From positions 1 to 41,058 of the forward strand of contig JBHLPI010000010.1 of the NCBI GenBank assembly GCA_048939595.1: a stretch of 41,058 bases of DNA, in the 5' to 3' direction. Source of the DNA: Hermodarchaeum sp048939595. GTDB lineage: Archaea > Asgardarchaeota > Hermodarchaeia > Hermodarchaeales > Hermodarchaeaceae. The translations under genes and the position numbers were made by a program. The notes beneath the pieces were generated by a model. That model worked only from the letters and a program-made list of their open reading frames with translations. It ran no database searches and was not told the DNA's origin. This document shows positions 16,824 through 25,044 of the stretch, piece by piece (the stretch's first letter is position 1; the number at the start of each line of letters is the position of its first letter).

Positions 16824-17714
16824 ATGCCTGCATCGAAACTTGTGCTGACCCCCACCTTTGATCCGAAGAAGAAAATCCCGATTGACTTGAAAACCGTTTC
16901 TCCCGACACACTGGCAGGAAAAACGCTGGAGAAAATTAAGAAGATAAAAGTCTGGCAGGGAAATCGGCATAGTAGTCTTGGTAAATTCTTTGATGTGAGC
17001 GGAAAGCCTGAGAAAACGCCTGAGAAGACTGTGCTCGAGATTCCCTCACACATACCCCAAGTTCGTCACCTTGGGCAAGATATGACTGCAGGAACCATCA
17101 TTATCAAAGGAAATGTAGGCATGCACCTTGGAGCTCGAATGACCGGGGGCCTAATCGAAGTCAAAGGGAACGCAGATCATTGGCTCGGAGCAGAGATGTC
17201 CGGCGGGCTTATTCGTGTCACAGGGAACGTTGGAGATAAAGCCGCTTCATCATATCTGGGAAGTAAATACGGAATGAACGGAGGCGGTTTACACATCAAA
17301 GGGAATGCCGGCCATGAACTCGGAATGGGAATGCGACGAGGAATCATAGTTGTTGACGGCGATACAGCCTCTTACACCGGGACCCGTATGCTAGCGGGCA
17401 CCATTATTGTTCGAGGAGAACTAGGCGACAGGGCGGGAGCCGCAATGGGATATAAAGGAACAATAATCGCTCTAGGGAAAGCCCGCCCACCCATGCCAAC
17501 GCATTTGTTCAATGGTGAATATTCCGACATGGTCTTTCTCCGGCTTCTCATGGATGCCATCGAAACTGAAATTCCCAAAGTTACATTCACCGAAAAGGAA
17601 CGTATTGGCCCTTATCTTCGCTTTACTGGGGATTTTGGATCCGGTGGGCGAGGTGAATTACTCTTTTTAAAATCTGCGAATACCCATCTTGAGGTCGGAA
17701 ATAATGGCGGGTAA
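16824..17714 (+). CDS. fwdC: Formylmethanofuran dehydrogenase subunit C
   Basis: FwdC is the structural beta-helix subunit of formylmethanofuran dehydrogenase that packs against FwdA. Residues about 85-220 carry the family's tandem repeats, each with the pattern G-x-x-M-x-x-G-x-I-x-V-x-G-N/D: TAGTIIIKGNVGMHLGARM, TGGLIEVKGNADHWLGAEM, SGGLIRVTGNVGDKAASS and further copies, homologous to the C-terminal domain of glutamate synthase. The 296-residue length is normal. GGAG at 16810-16813 serves the ATG at 16824. Its stop overlaps the start of mch by 11 bases, a strong sign of one operon with coupled translation. The catalytic subunits FwdB and FwdD are not nearby. Confidence 0.95.
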   Translation: MPASKLVLTPTFDPKKKIPIDLKTVSPDTLAGKTLEKIKKIKVWQGNRHSSLGKFFDVSGKPEKTPEKTVLEIPSHIPQVRHLGQDMTAGTIIIKGNVGMHLGARMTGGLIEVKGNADHWLGAEMSGGLIRVTGNVGDKAASSYLGSKYGMNGGGLHIKGNAGHELGMGMRRGIIVVDGDTASYTGTRMLAGTIIVRGELGDRAGAAMGYKGTIIALGKARPPMPTHLFNGEYSDMVFLRLLMDAIETEIPKVTFTEKERIGPYLRFTGDFGSGGRGELLFLKSANTHLEVGNNGG

Positions 17715-18681
17715 AAAACCTCCTAGCGTTAACAAGCTAGCCTTGCCCTCGGTCAAACGGCTTCTCACCCAGAGTGAAACGCTTCATGTTAAGGTGCATA
17801 AAACTAAGGGAAAAGCAACAATCATCGATTGTGGCATTCATGTACCTGGCACCATGGAGGCAGGAAGACTACTTGCTGAGGTTTGCATGGGCGGTCTTGG
17901 ACAGGTTGAACTAAAAACTGTGCATATAAGTGGATCGACCTTTCTTGCTACCCGAGTAACCTGTGACAACGCCGCCTTAGCGTGTATCGGATCTCAAGCC
18001 GCAGGATGGAATGTCCAAGTGGAAGGATTTTTTGCACTCGGGTCAGGTCCTGCTCGAGCAATGGCAAGAGTTGAAAATAAACTGTATGACAAGCTAGATT
18101 ACAAAGATAATCATAAAGAAGCTGTTCTTGTTTTAGAAACCCGAACAATTCCGAATCCTGCTGTTTGCGAACACGTTGCTGACGCGTGCAAAATCGATGA
18201 AAAAGATCTCTACCTGCTTGTAGCACCCACAGCTAGTATAGCTGGTTCGGTACAAATTGCAGCGCGTATTGTGGAAACTGGAATACATAAACTCAAAATT
18301 CTTGGATACGACTTTCGCAAGGTTCTCAGTGGAATCGGTGTGTGTCCAATCGTTCCAGTCGCTAGAAAAGATATGCGAGCCATGGGCATCACAAATGACG
18401 CGATTTTAATGATGGGTGAAACATTTCTTTTTATCCAATCCACTGAGGATGATGGATTGGCAGATCTTATTCCGCAGGTACCTTCGTCAACTTCGTCGGA
18501 CTATGGAAAACCCTTTCACAAAATCTTCAAGGATGCCGAAGGGGACTTTTATAAGATTGATAAGATGCTCTTTGCACCTGCCCATATTACTGTCAATGAT
18601 TTGCGGACAGGACAATACCATACTGCAGGAAACTTGGATCCTCAGTTATTCCTGGAAGCCTTGGCAACAACTTTGAAGTGA
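17704..18681 (+). CDS. mch: Methenyltetrahydromethanopterin cyclohydrolase
   Basis: Mch interconverts N5-formyl-H4MPT and N5,N10-methenyl-H4MPT, the step after Ftr. The protein is about 325 residues, normal for the family. It has IIDCGIHVPGTMEAGRLLAE near the N-terminus, CMGGLGQVEL, ASQAAGWN-type sequence (IGSQAAGWNVQ), FFALGSGPARAM, and the C-terminal FAPAHITVNDLRTG. The ATG at 17704 is preferred because GAGGT at 17691-17695 is an ideally spaced Shine-Dalgarno inside the end of fwdC; a TTG at 17689 would add five residues. Cotranscribed with fwdC. An AT-rich 204-base gap follows. Confidence 0.97.
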   Translation: MAGKKPPSVNKLALPSVKRLLTQSETLHVKVHKTKGKATIIDCGIHVPGTMEAGRLLAEVCMGGLGQVELKTVHISGSTFLATRVTCDNAALACIGSQAAGWNVQVEGFFALGSGPARAMARVENKLYDKLDYKDNHKEAVLVLETRTIPNPAVCEHVADACKIDEKDLYLLVAPTASIAGSVQIAARIVETGIHKLKILGYDFRKVLSGIGVCPIVPVARKDMRAMGITNDAILMMGETFLFIQSTEDDGLADLIPQVPSSTSSDYGKPFHKIFKDAEGDFYKIDKMLFAPAHITVNDLRTGQYHTAGNLDPQLFLEALATTLK

Positions 18682-18885
18682 ATTTAAAAACAATCAATGA
18701 GGTTTACCAAAAAAATCAAACACGTTGAACATATCGTCTTCTAACAATACAAACTTGTGTATTTCGAATAATTCGTGGATATAATATTGAACTGCATTTA
18801 CAAGGAAAAGAAGAAACAATAATTCACCAAAAAGACTCAGAATAACTTCCAATAATATAACTTCGCAAGGATTGTCGGATTAAAG

Positions 18886-21342
18886 TTGACAGGGACAAAA
18901 GCAATTACAACTGATGAAGCGAAAACGACAGATACAAAGGAAATTATGAAGACATTATCAACTAGTCCAATCGGCCTGTCTTCTGAGGAGGCGTCCAAGC
19001 GTTTAGAAGTTTTTGGTCCAAACGAAATATCAGAGAAGAAAAAGAATCCACTTCTAAAATTCCTAAGCTACTTCTGGGGACCCATACCCTGGATGATTGA
19101 AGCAGCTGCAATCTTATCGGCACTCATACAACATTGGGAAGATTTCATAGTCATCCTTGTCATGTTGATGATTAATGCTGTTGTTGGGTTCTGGCAAGAA
19201 AAGAAGGCCGACGACACCATTGAGCTTTTAAGACACAAGTTAGCCACCCAGGCTAAAGTACTAAGGGATAGGAACTGGATTGAAGTTCCAGCTCGAGAAC
19301 TTGTACCAGGAGATATTGTTCGGATTCGACTTGGTGACATGGTTCCGGCTGATTTGAAACTAACAGAGGGCGATTATCTACAGACAGATCAATCCGCTTT
19401 AACCGGTGAATCACTTCCTGTTGAAAAAAAGGTGGAAGACGTTGCGTATTCAGGATCCATAGTTCGACAGGGCGAAATGAATGGACTCGTTGTCACCACC
19501 GGGATGCAGACCTACTTCGGCAAAACTGCACAACTTGTAGAGGAAGCGAAAACTCGCAGTCACTTCCAAGAGAGTGTAATAAAAATCGGGAATTATCTAA
19601 TCCTTATCGCTTTCGCCCTAGTAGCCATAGTCTTTATTGCATCCTTTCTTCGCTATGAATCGGTTCTCGAGACACTACAATTTTCTTTAGTGCTCTTAGT
19701 CGCAGCGATTCCTGTTGCATTACCAGCGGTTCTTTCTGTGACTTTGGCAGTAGGTTCACTCAGTTTGACTAAACGTGGCATCATCGTTTCAAAACTTCAG
19801 ACCATTCAAGAATTGGCTGGTGTCGACACCCTATGCACAGACAAAACAGGTACGATTACGAAAAATGAAATCGCGGTTGCGGATGTTATCCCACAAAAGA
19901 ACTTTACAAAACAAGATGTTATCACACTAGCAGCCTTTGCTTCTCGGGAAGAAGATAAAGACCCGATTGATACAGCAATCATTATCAAAGAAAAGACTGA
20001 ACAATCTAATGATGACCAGACGTCGTCATTTGAGACCTTAGCCTTTAAGCCGTTTGACCCCGTTACAAAACGAACGGAAGCCACCATAGGAGAAGCTAGG
20101 AAAAATCAGTTCAAGGTTTCCAAGGGTGCAGCTCAAGTTATTCTCGCCCTAATCGCGGATAAAAAGATACCATCGAAGGATATTGATGATCAAGTAAACA
20201 CTTTTGCACAGAACGGGTTTCGAGCTTTAGGCGTGGCCAAGACTGATTCAAAAGGGACTTGGCAGTTTGTAGGATTAATTGCCCTATATGATCCTCCTCG
20301 TGATGATTCTGCGGATACGATTACTACAGCTCAAACCATGGGATTAGATGTTAAGATGGTGACAGGCGATCATGTGGCTATTGCTAAACAGATTGCTCAG
20401 GAAGTTAAGTTGGGCACAAACATTTTACAGGCTTCAGATTTTTTAGAAAAATCGGAAAATGAAGTTCAGGATCTTGTGGAACAAGCCGATGGGTTTGCAG
20501 AGGTTTTTCCTGAGCATAAATATCATATCGTGGAGCTTCTGCAGAGGAAGAATCATTTTGTGGGAATGACAGGAGATGGTGTCAACGATGCGCCTGCTCT
20601 GAAAAAGGCAGATACCGGCATTGCGGTGGCTGGTGCCACAGATGCAGCGAAATCAGCGGCGGACCTAGTTCTTACAGATTCAGGACTTTGTCCGATAATT
20701 GATGCAATTAAGCAAAGCCGGCAAATCTTTGAACGGATGAACAGTTATTCCACGTATCGTATTGCTGAAACTGTACGCGTGTTATTTTTTCTTGTCTTTT
20801 CTATTCTCCTCTTCAATTTTTATCCAATTAACGCAATTATGATTGTCGTTCTAGCTTTGCTCAATGATTTACCCATTATGATGATTGCCTTCGATAACAC
20901 AATGCTCCCCGGTAAACCTGTTCGCTGGGACACCTCAAGAATTTTAATCCTTGCAACCTGTCTCGGTTTCTTGGGAGTCGTTGCCAGCTTTGGGATATTA
21001 TATCTGGGCTTAGTTGTATTCCACCTCGACCCCTTGACAATTCAAACACTGATCTTTCTTAAACTTGCAGTAGCGGGCCATATGACCATATATTTAACTC
21101 GAACACGAGCACATTCTTTTTGGCATCGTCCGTTACCAGCTCTTCGACTTTTCGTCACAACCGAGCTCACACAGTTATTAGCTACCATCATTGCCGTTTA
21201 TGGTATTCTTATGCCAGCTATTGGCTGGGGGCTTGCTGGTTTCATCTGGGGATATGCACTTCTATTCTTTGTGGTCGGGAACTTTTTCAAAATCGGAGTC
21301 ATCAAACTGATGGACCGATTTAACATCGGAGTCAGACAATGA
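18886..21342 (+). CDS. Plasma-membrane-type (P3A) proton-translocating P-type ATPase
   Basis: An 818-residue P-type ATPase most like P3A H+-ATPases. Two helices (about 66-103) precede the actuator domain with TGES (173-176). The membrane motif IPVALPAVLSVTLAVG, characteristic of P3A pumps, is followed by the phosphorylated D319 in CTDKTGTIT and by the hinge TGDGVNDAPALKKADTGIAV. In the sixth helix LNDLPIMMIAFDN keeps the aspartate needed for proton transport. It would export protons to build membrane potential or control cytoplasmic pH. The TTG at 18886 is the start that keeps the natural N-terminus; no strong ribosome site is seen. A TATA-like GATATAATATT (18778-18788) lies about 100 bases upstream. 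Its last 27 codons (81 bases, including the stop) overlap the convergent permease gene tail to tail. Confidence 0.93.
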   Translation: MTGTKAITTDEAKTTDTKEIMKTLSTSPIGLSSEEASKRLEVFGPNEISEKKKNPLLKFLSYFWGPIPWMIEAAAILSALIQHWEDFIVILVMLMINAVVGFWQEKKADDTIELLRHKLATQAKVLRDRNWIEVPARELVPGDIVRIRLGDMVPADLKLTEGDYLQTDQSALTGESLPVEKKVEDVAYSGSIVRQGEMNGLVVTTGMQTYFGKTAQLVEEAKTRSHFQESVIKIGNYLILIAFALVAIVFIASFLRYESVLETLQFSLVLLVAAIPVALPAVLSVTLAVGSLSLTKRGIIVSKLQTIQELAGVDTLCTDKTGTITKNEIAVADVIPQKNFTKQDVITLAAFASREEDKDPIDTAIIIKEKTEQSNDDQTSSFETLAFKPFDPVTKRTEATIGEARKNQFKVSKGAAQVILALIADKKIPSKDIDDQVNTFAQNGFRALGVAKTDSKGTWQFVGLIALYDPPRDDSADTITTAQTMGLDVKMVTGDHVAIAKQIAQEVKLGTNILQASDFLEKSENEVQDLVEQADGFAEVFPEHKYHIVELLQRKNHFVGMTGDGVNDAPALKKADTGIAVAGATDAAKSAADLVLTDSGLCPIIDAIKQSRQIFERMNSYSTYRIAETVRVLFFLVFSILLFNFYPINAIMIVVLALLNDLPIMMIAFDNTMLPGKPVRWDTSRILILATCLGFLGVVASFGILYLGLVVFHLDPLTIQTLIFLKLAVAGHMTIYLTRTRAHSFWHRPLPALRLFVTTELTQLLATIIAVYGILMPAIGWGLAGFIWGYALLFFVVGNFFKIGVIKLMDRFNIGVRQ

Positions 21343-22641
21343 ATTTGAGGGGTATTTACGGAGCATCACCACTAATACACAAATCCCAATGAGACACCAA
21401 GCAACGGCCATAATCATGGCATTGAGACTTAGGTAGAACATTAACAGTATACAACTTATTATGCCCAAGATTGGTGTGAGGGGATAAAGTGGAACTTTGA
21501 AAGGACGATGCATTTTTGGTGCATCACGTCTTAATTTTATTAATGAGGCATGGACGAAAAGATAAGTAAATAGACTTCCAAAATTCACGATCGATGCAAT
21601 GACATCAATGCTGTTGAAAAATAACCCGGCAAGAATTGCTACGAGAATGCCTCCAAATAATACTGACAAATAAGGAGTGCAGAAGCGGCTGCTTATTCTA
21701 TCAAATTGGTGGGGAAGTAGCCTATCCCGCCCCATGGCAAAACTCGCACGCGTTCCTCCCATAATGGAGCTCAAAACAACAGATGCGGTAGCAATCAATG
21801 CAGTAAACGCAATAAAACTCGTAAATAATGGGTTAGTTGAAATTGCCCGGGCTAAATCTTCAAGCGGGGATGCGCTCGTTCCCAAATCTTGCCAATTCAA
21901 TATACCAATCTCTAAGACCGCAATTGTCATGTAAAGAACAAAGGTTATAACAAACGCGAGTATCAATGCGCGAGGAATCGTCTTTTCGGGGTTTTTGGTT
22001 TCTTCAGACATCATTGCAATGGTGTTGAAACCAAGAAAGGCAAAGAAGATAACTGCAGCTCCACTTAATGTACCACCGAAACCTGTTGGAAAAAAGGGGG
22101 TAAAATGCGCTATATTAAAAAAATTTAGTAAGTATAGCCCACCTGCCCCAATTAACAGGACCAAAGCAAAAAGCTTGATGAGGACCATAATTGAGGTGGC
22201 ATTAGCACTTTCCTTAACGCCAATTATATTTAGAATTGTAAAAATGATCGGTAACCCTATGGCAGTTAGAATCAATGGCAATGGGCCAACTAATCCAAAA
22301 AGTGCTGTGAAATAAGCGGCAAATCCAATGGAGACAGCTGCAGCACCAGCCATATAATCAAAATATTTGAACCAGCCAACAAAGAAGCTTGGAATACGCC
22401 CAAAAGCCCTTTTTGTAAACACATAGGATGCACCTGTCTCGGTTATTATTGAGGCGAGTTCTGCGGATGATAGCGCAGTCAAGAGGGCAATAATTCCAGC
22501 CAAAAAAAAGGAAAGAATAACTGATGGTCCCGCTAGTCCCGCGGCTACCCCGCTAATAACAAAAATTCCTGCGCCGATGATATTTGCGATCCCAACAGAA
22601 CTAGCTCCAAAAAGGCCAACATTTCGCTTTAATTCAGGCAT
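21262..22641 (-). CDS. APC-superfamily amino acid permease
   Basis: A 459-residue transporter with about twelve hydrophobic helices. The first helix has the unwound glycine motif in IANIIGAGIFVISG, typical of the amino acid-polyamine-organocation superfamily, followed by SSAELASIITETGASYVFTKRAFG and GWFKYFDYMAGAAA. The mid region FFAFLGFNTIAMMSEETKNPEKTIPRAL is the conserved helix 6 and loop. It probably imports an amino acid with protons; the substrate cannot be told. The C-terminal tail is hydrophilic and is encoded across the last 81 bases of the convergent proton ATPase gene. Pairing with a proton pump is physiologically sensible because the pump can energise uptake. Confidence 0.92.
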   Translation of the reverse strand: MPELKRNVGLFGASSVGIANIIGAGIFVISGVAAGLAGPSVILSFFLAGIIALLTALSSAELASIITETGASYVFTKRAFGRIPSFFVGWFKYFDYMAGAAAVSIGFAAYFTALFGLVGPLPLILTAIGLPIIFTILNIIGVKESANATSIMVLIKLFALVLLIGAGGLYLLNFFNIAHFTPFFPTGFGGTLSGAAVIFFAFLGFNTIAMMSEETKNPEKTIPRALILAFVITFVLYMTIAVLEIGILNWQDLGTSASPLEDLARAISTNPLFTSFIAFTALIATASVVLSSIMGGTRASFAMGRDRLLPHQFDRISSRFCTPYLSVLFGGILVAILAGLFFNSIDVIASIVNFGSLFTYLFVHASLIKLRRDAPKMHRPFKVPLYPLTPILGIISCILLMFYLSLNAMIMAVAWCLIGICVLVVMLRKYPSNSLSDSDVKSVHQFDDSDFEKVPDHKE

Positions 22642-22916
22642 AGTCTAATAATGATATTCAAAGATAGAAAAGACTAGCCGTGGGTATGATCCTGCCTTGA
22701 CAATTACCAATGAAACAGAAAAATGAGAGGATTAGATTTGAGTTGATTCTCGATTATTATGGATTTGTAATGAAGAGCCCTACTTTTCTCATTTGATATA
22801 GTGCAAAAGGATTATCAATAATAAAATTATGCAGAAATCACGAACACTATCTACAGCCAAATTATATTGTGAGAAGATAGTATTAGAGAATGAAAATGTC
22901 TCAGAGGTGTTAACAA

Positions 22917-23270
22917 TTGAAGAAAGGAATTCCACCTTTGGAAGTGGCTAAACTCTTTTACAAATATTTAGTTGAAAAAAACAAGACAAAATGGCTCTTA
23001 ACATTTCGAAAATATCACCAAGATAATGCAGATCGTTATGGATCATCACCAGATCTGTATTGGCGAGCTGGCCAAAAAATGCAAGATAAATTTGGGTATA
23101 CCTATCATCATGTAGTGGAAAGGAACACACAATTAGATGAGAATCGATGGAAATTCTTTTTCCAGCGGATTAATTCAGAGGGTAAAAAAAGTGGAATGCC
23201 AGCACCAATTACTATTATAAAGGATGAGGATTTAGAGGGCGAATGGCGAGTTGATGTCGCTACAGTATAA
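22917..23270 (+). CDS. Small hypothetical protein, possibly NTF2-like fold
   Basis: A 117-residue soluble protein. It starts at TTG 22917, chosen because AGAGGTG at 22903-22909 is a strong Shine-Dalgarno seven bases away and no ATG is in frame nearby. The sequence begins with a helix LEVAKLFYKYLVEKNKTKW, has many aromatic residues and ends with the strand GEWRVDVATV. This pattern of an opening helix with a closing G-x-W-x-V strand is seen in NTF2/SnoaL-like proteins, but the similarity is weak. No membrane segment or cysteine is present. It stands alone between a permease and an antiporter, with gaps of about 270 bases on both sides. Confidence 0.65.
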   Translation: MKKGIPPLEVAKLFYKYLVEKNKTKWLLTFRKYHQDNADRYGSSPDLYWRAGQKMQDKFGYTYHHVVERNTQLDENRWKFFFQRINSEGKKSGMPAPITIIKDEDLEGEWRVDVATV

Positions 23271-23355
23271 ATGACTTAGAGCTATATTACAGTGAACTAG
23301 TAATGGCAACCGAGTTTGTGTTTTTTGGCGTGTAAGTATTATAAACTTGGTTGCA

Positions 23356-23394
23356 TGGACTAGCGAAATTATAATACGTCCAAGGTGGACTAGC
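23356..23394. repeat. Direct repeat TGGACTAGC x2, 30-base period
   Basis: TGGACTAGC occurs at 23356-23364 and 23386-23394, with a related TGAACTAG at 23293-23300. An AT-rich TATA-like AATTATAATAC lies between the two exact copies. The 30-base period is close to three helical turns, so the copies face the same side of the DNA. It could be a regulator site in the 272-base region upstream of the antiporter gene, or chance. Confidence 0.3.
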
Positions 23395-23542
23395 ACCATA
23401 TCTGGCAAAGAAAATGATGATAGAAAAAGAAGAAGCTAAAGAATTTGGAAGTTAGGATCTAAGTCCTCGCATAAATAGCAAAGACGGTATAATTATTTAC
23501 ATAACACGCGGGAAAGGATTATATCACGTAAAAGGTTTTAAA

Positions 23543-24964
23543 ATGGCGTTAGAGTTTGTTTTACTAATTGTTATATTTGCAGCCCTTGTAGTAAGTGCCA
23601 CCTTTTTCTCCCAAATTTTTTCTGAAGTCATTGGAGTACCACGCTTAATTTTCTACATCATCGTTGGGTTAATTATTGGGCCCCTATTCCTAAACCTCTT
23701 GAATCCAGATATTCTGTTACTCAACGAAGGGCAATTTCTTGAAGCTATTGTGGCCATTGCTGTTGCAGTAATTGTCTTTGAGGGGGGTTATAGTTTCAAC
23801 CGCTGTCTTCCTCATGAACAAGCCTGCTCTCCAATGGAATTTCGGAGACTTATCAGTAATGTTCTTAGATTATCACTCATTGGAGGCTTAATTACCGCCG
23901 TACTCATGACACTCATTTTCTTATTGGTTGCGGCGATTATCCCACCATTCGCATTACTGATGGGTGTATTAACTATGATTACTGGACCTACCGTCATCAA
24001 TCCGGTCGTTCGGCGCTTAGGAATTAAAGAAGATGTTGCATTTACCTTGGAAGGAGAAGGACTGATTAATGATGCCATTGGTGTGATTCTTGCCTCAGCA
24101 ATTTTCACGGCTATTTTAGCATCGCTTTCAGGTGTGCCCATTGCGCTACCAATTGTAGTAATTGTAAACCTGTCTATTGGCATTGTATCTGGATTCGCTG
24201 TGGGTGGTCTTGGAGTTCTAATCTCTCAATGGATAGGCCCCAAGTTTATTGCCCACTTCAAAGATCGAATAGAAACACATAGTCTTGCCCATCTGTCCCG
24301 TATTGGTATACTCATCGCAGCTTTTGCAGCTTTTGTTGTCGCGGAAACTTTTGCCCATCATTCGGGAATCGTCGCCGCACTAATCACAGGAGTGATGCTA
24401 GGAAATCGAGACAAATTCGGAATAGGACCCGAATTTGACTGGGAAGACTATGAAGCCTATGATATGAAACACCACATAGAAGCAGGTGTACACACATTCC
24501 AATCGGATCTTGTTCAGTTGGCCATTGCCACCGTTTTTCTCCTTTTGACAGCTTTTATCACGTGGGACCTCCTTTACTTGACACTCTTCACACCATTCTT
24601 CTTAGCAGGTTTAGTTGTAGTAGGCTTACTCATTCTCGTTGTTCGCCCTTTTGCAGTCATGATCTCAACAATTGGAACAGCGTTCACATTTCGAGAGCGA
24701 GTTTTCATGAGTTTCTTTGGTCCTCGAGGAATTGTCATCGCAGCAACAGGTGTCTTTTTCTCCATCACCTTAGTACTCGATTATGGAATTGTTTACACCC
24801 AGATCACAGGCTATATCTTTCTCATCGTGCTCCTGACAGTCATAATCCAAGCCGGATTAGCACCCATTCTGGCAAAGACGTGTGATATCTGTACCGTCGA
24901 ATACGGCACAGCCCAACCAACTGAAAATGAGTCGAGTTTAAATCCATCAACCGAGGGTAGCTAA
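23543..24964 (+). CDS. CPA1-family sodium(potassium)/proton antiporter, NhaP-like
   Basis: A 473-residue membrane protein with about twelve to thirteen hydrophobic helices. TGPTVINPVVRRLG (147-160) and the ion-binding N176-D177 in EGEGLINDAIGVIL identify it as an electroneutral-type CPA1 cation/proton antiporter. FFGPRGIVIAATGVFF near the C-terminus carries the conserved arginine. A hydrophilic tail of about 30 residues contains CDIC. It exchanges Na+ or K+ for H+ and would work with the upstream proton ATPase in ion and pH homeostasis. ATG 23543 follows a TATA-rich leader. A 6-base inverted repeat directly follows the stop. Confidence 0.92.
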   Translation: MALEFVLLIVIFAALVVSATFFSQIFSEVIGVPRLIFYIIVGLIIGPLFLNLLNPDILLLNEGQFLEAIVAIAVAVIVFEGGYSFNRCLPHEQACSPMEFRRLISNVLRLSLIGGLITAVLMTLIFLLVAAIIPPFALLMGVLTMITGPTVINPVVRRLGIKEDVAFTLEGEGLINDAIGVILASAIFTAILASLSGVPIALPIVVIVNLSIGIVSGFAVGGLGVLISQWIGPKFIAHFKDRIETHSLAHLSRIGILIAAFAAFVVAETFAHHSGIVAALITGVMLGNRDKFGIGPEFDWEDYEAYDMKHHIEAGVHTFQSDLVQLAIATVFLLLTAFITWDLLYLTLFTPFFLAGLVVVGLLILVVRPFAVMISTIGTAFTFRERVFMSFFGPRGIVIAATGVFFSITLVLDYGIVYTQITGYIFLIVLLTVIIQAGLAPILAKTCDICTVEYGTAQPTENESSLNPSTEGS

Positions 24965-24986
24965 GATAAGACCCCTTTCACTTATC
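24965..24986. repeat. Inverted repeat GATAAG-N10-CTTATC after the antiporter stop
   Basis: GATAAG (24965-24970) and CTTATC (24981-24986) are perfect 6-base arms with a 10-base spacer, starting directly after the antiporter stop codon and about 60 bases before nreA. It may be a weak terminator hairpin or an operator for nreA. No long T-run follows, so intrinsic termination is doubtful. Confidence 0.3.
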
Positions 24987-25044
24987 AGAACCCCTCTCTC
25001 GGTTTAAAGGGACAGGTTGACAGGTTATTGATGGCGGTGCGGAT

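Noticed and set aside
23340..23400. Possible tRNA-like segment ending in GCACCA
   Set aside because: No acceptor-stem pairing or T-loop sequence (GGTTCGAATC type) could be found; the segment is better described as a short direct repeat.
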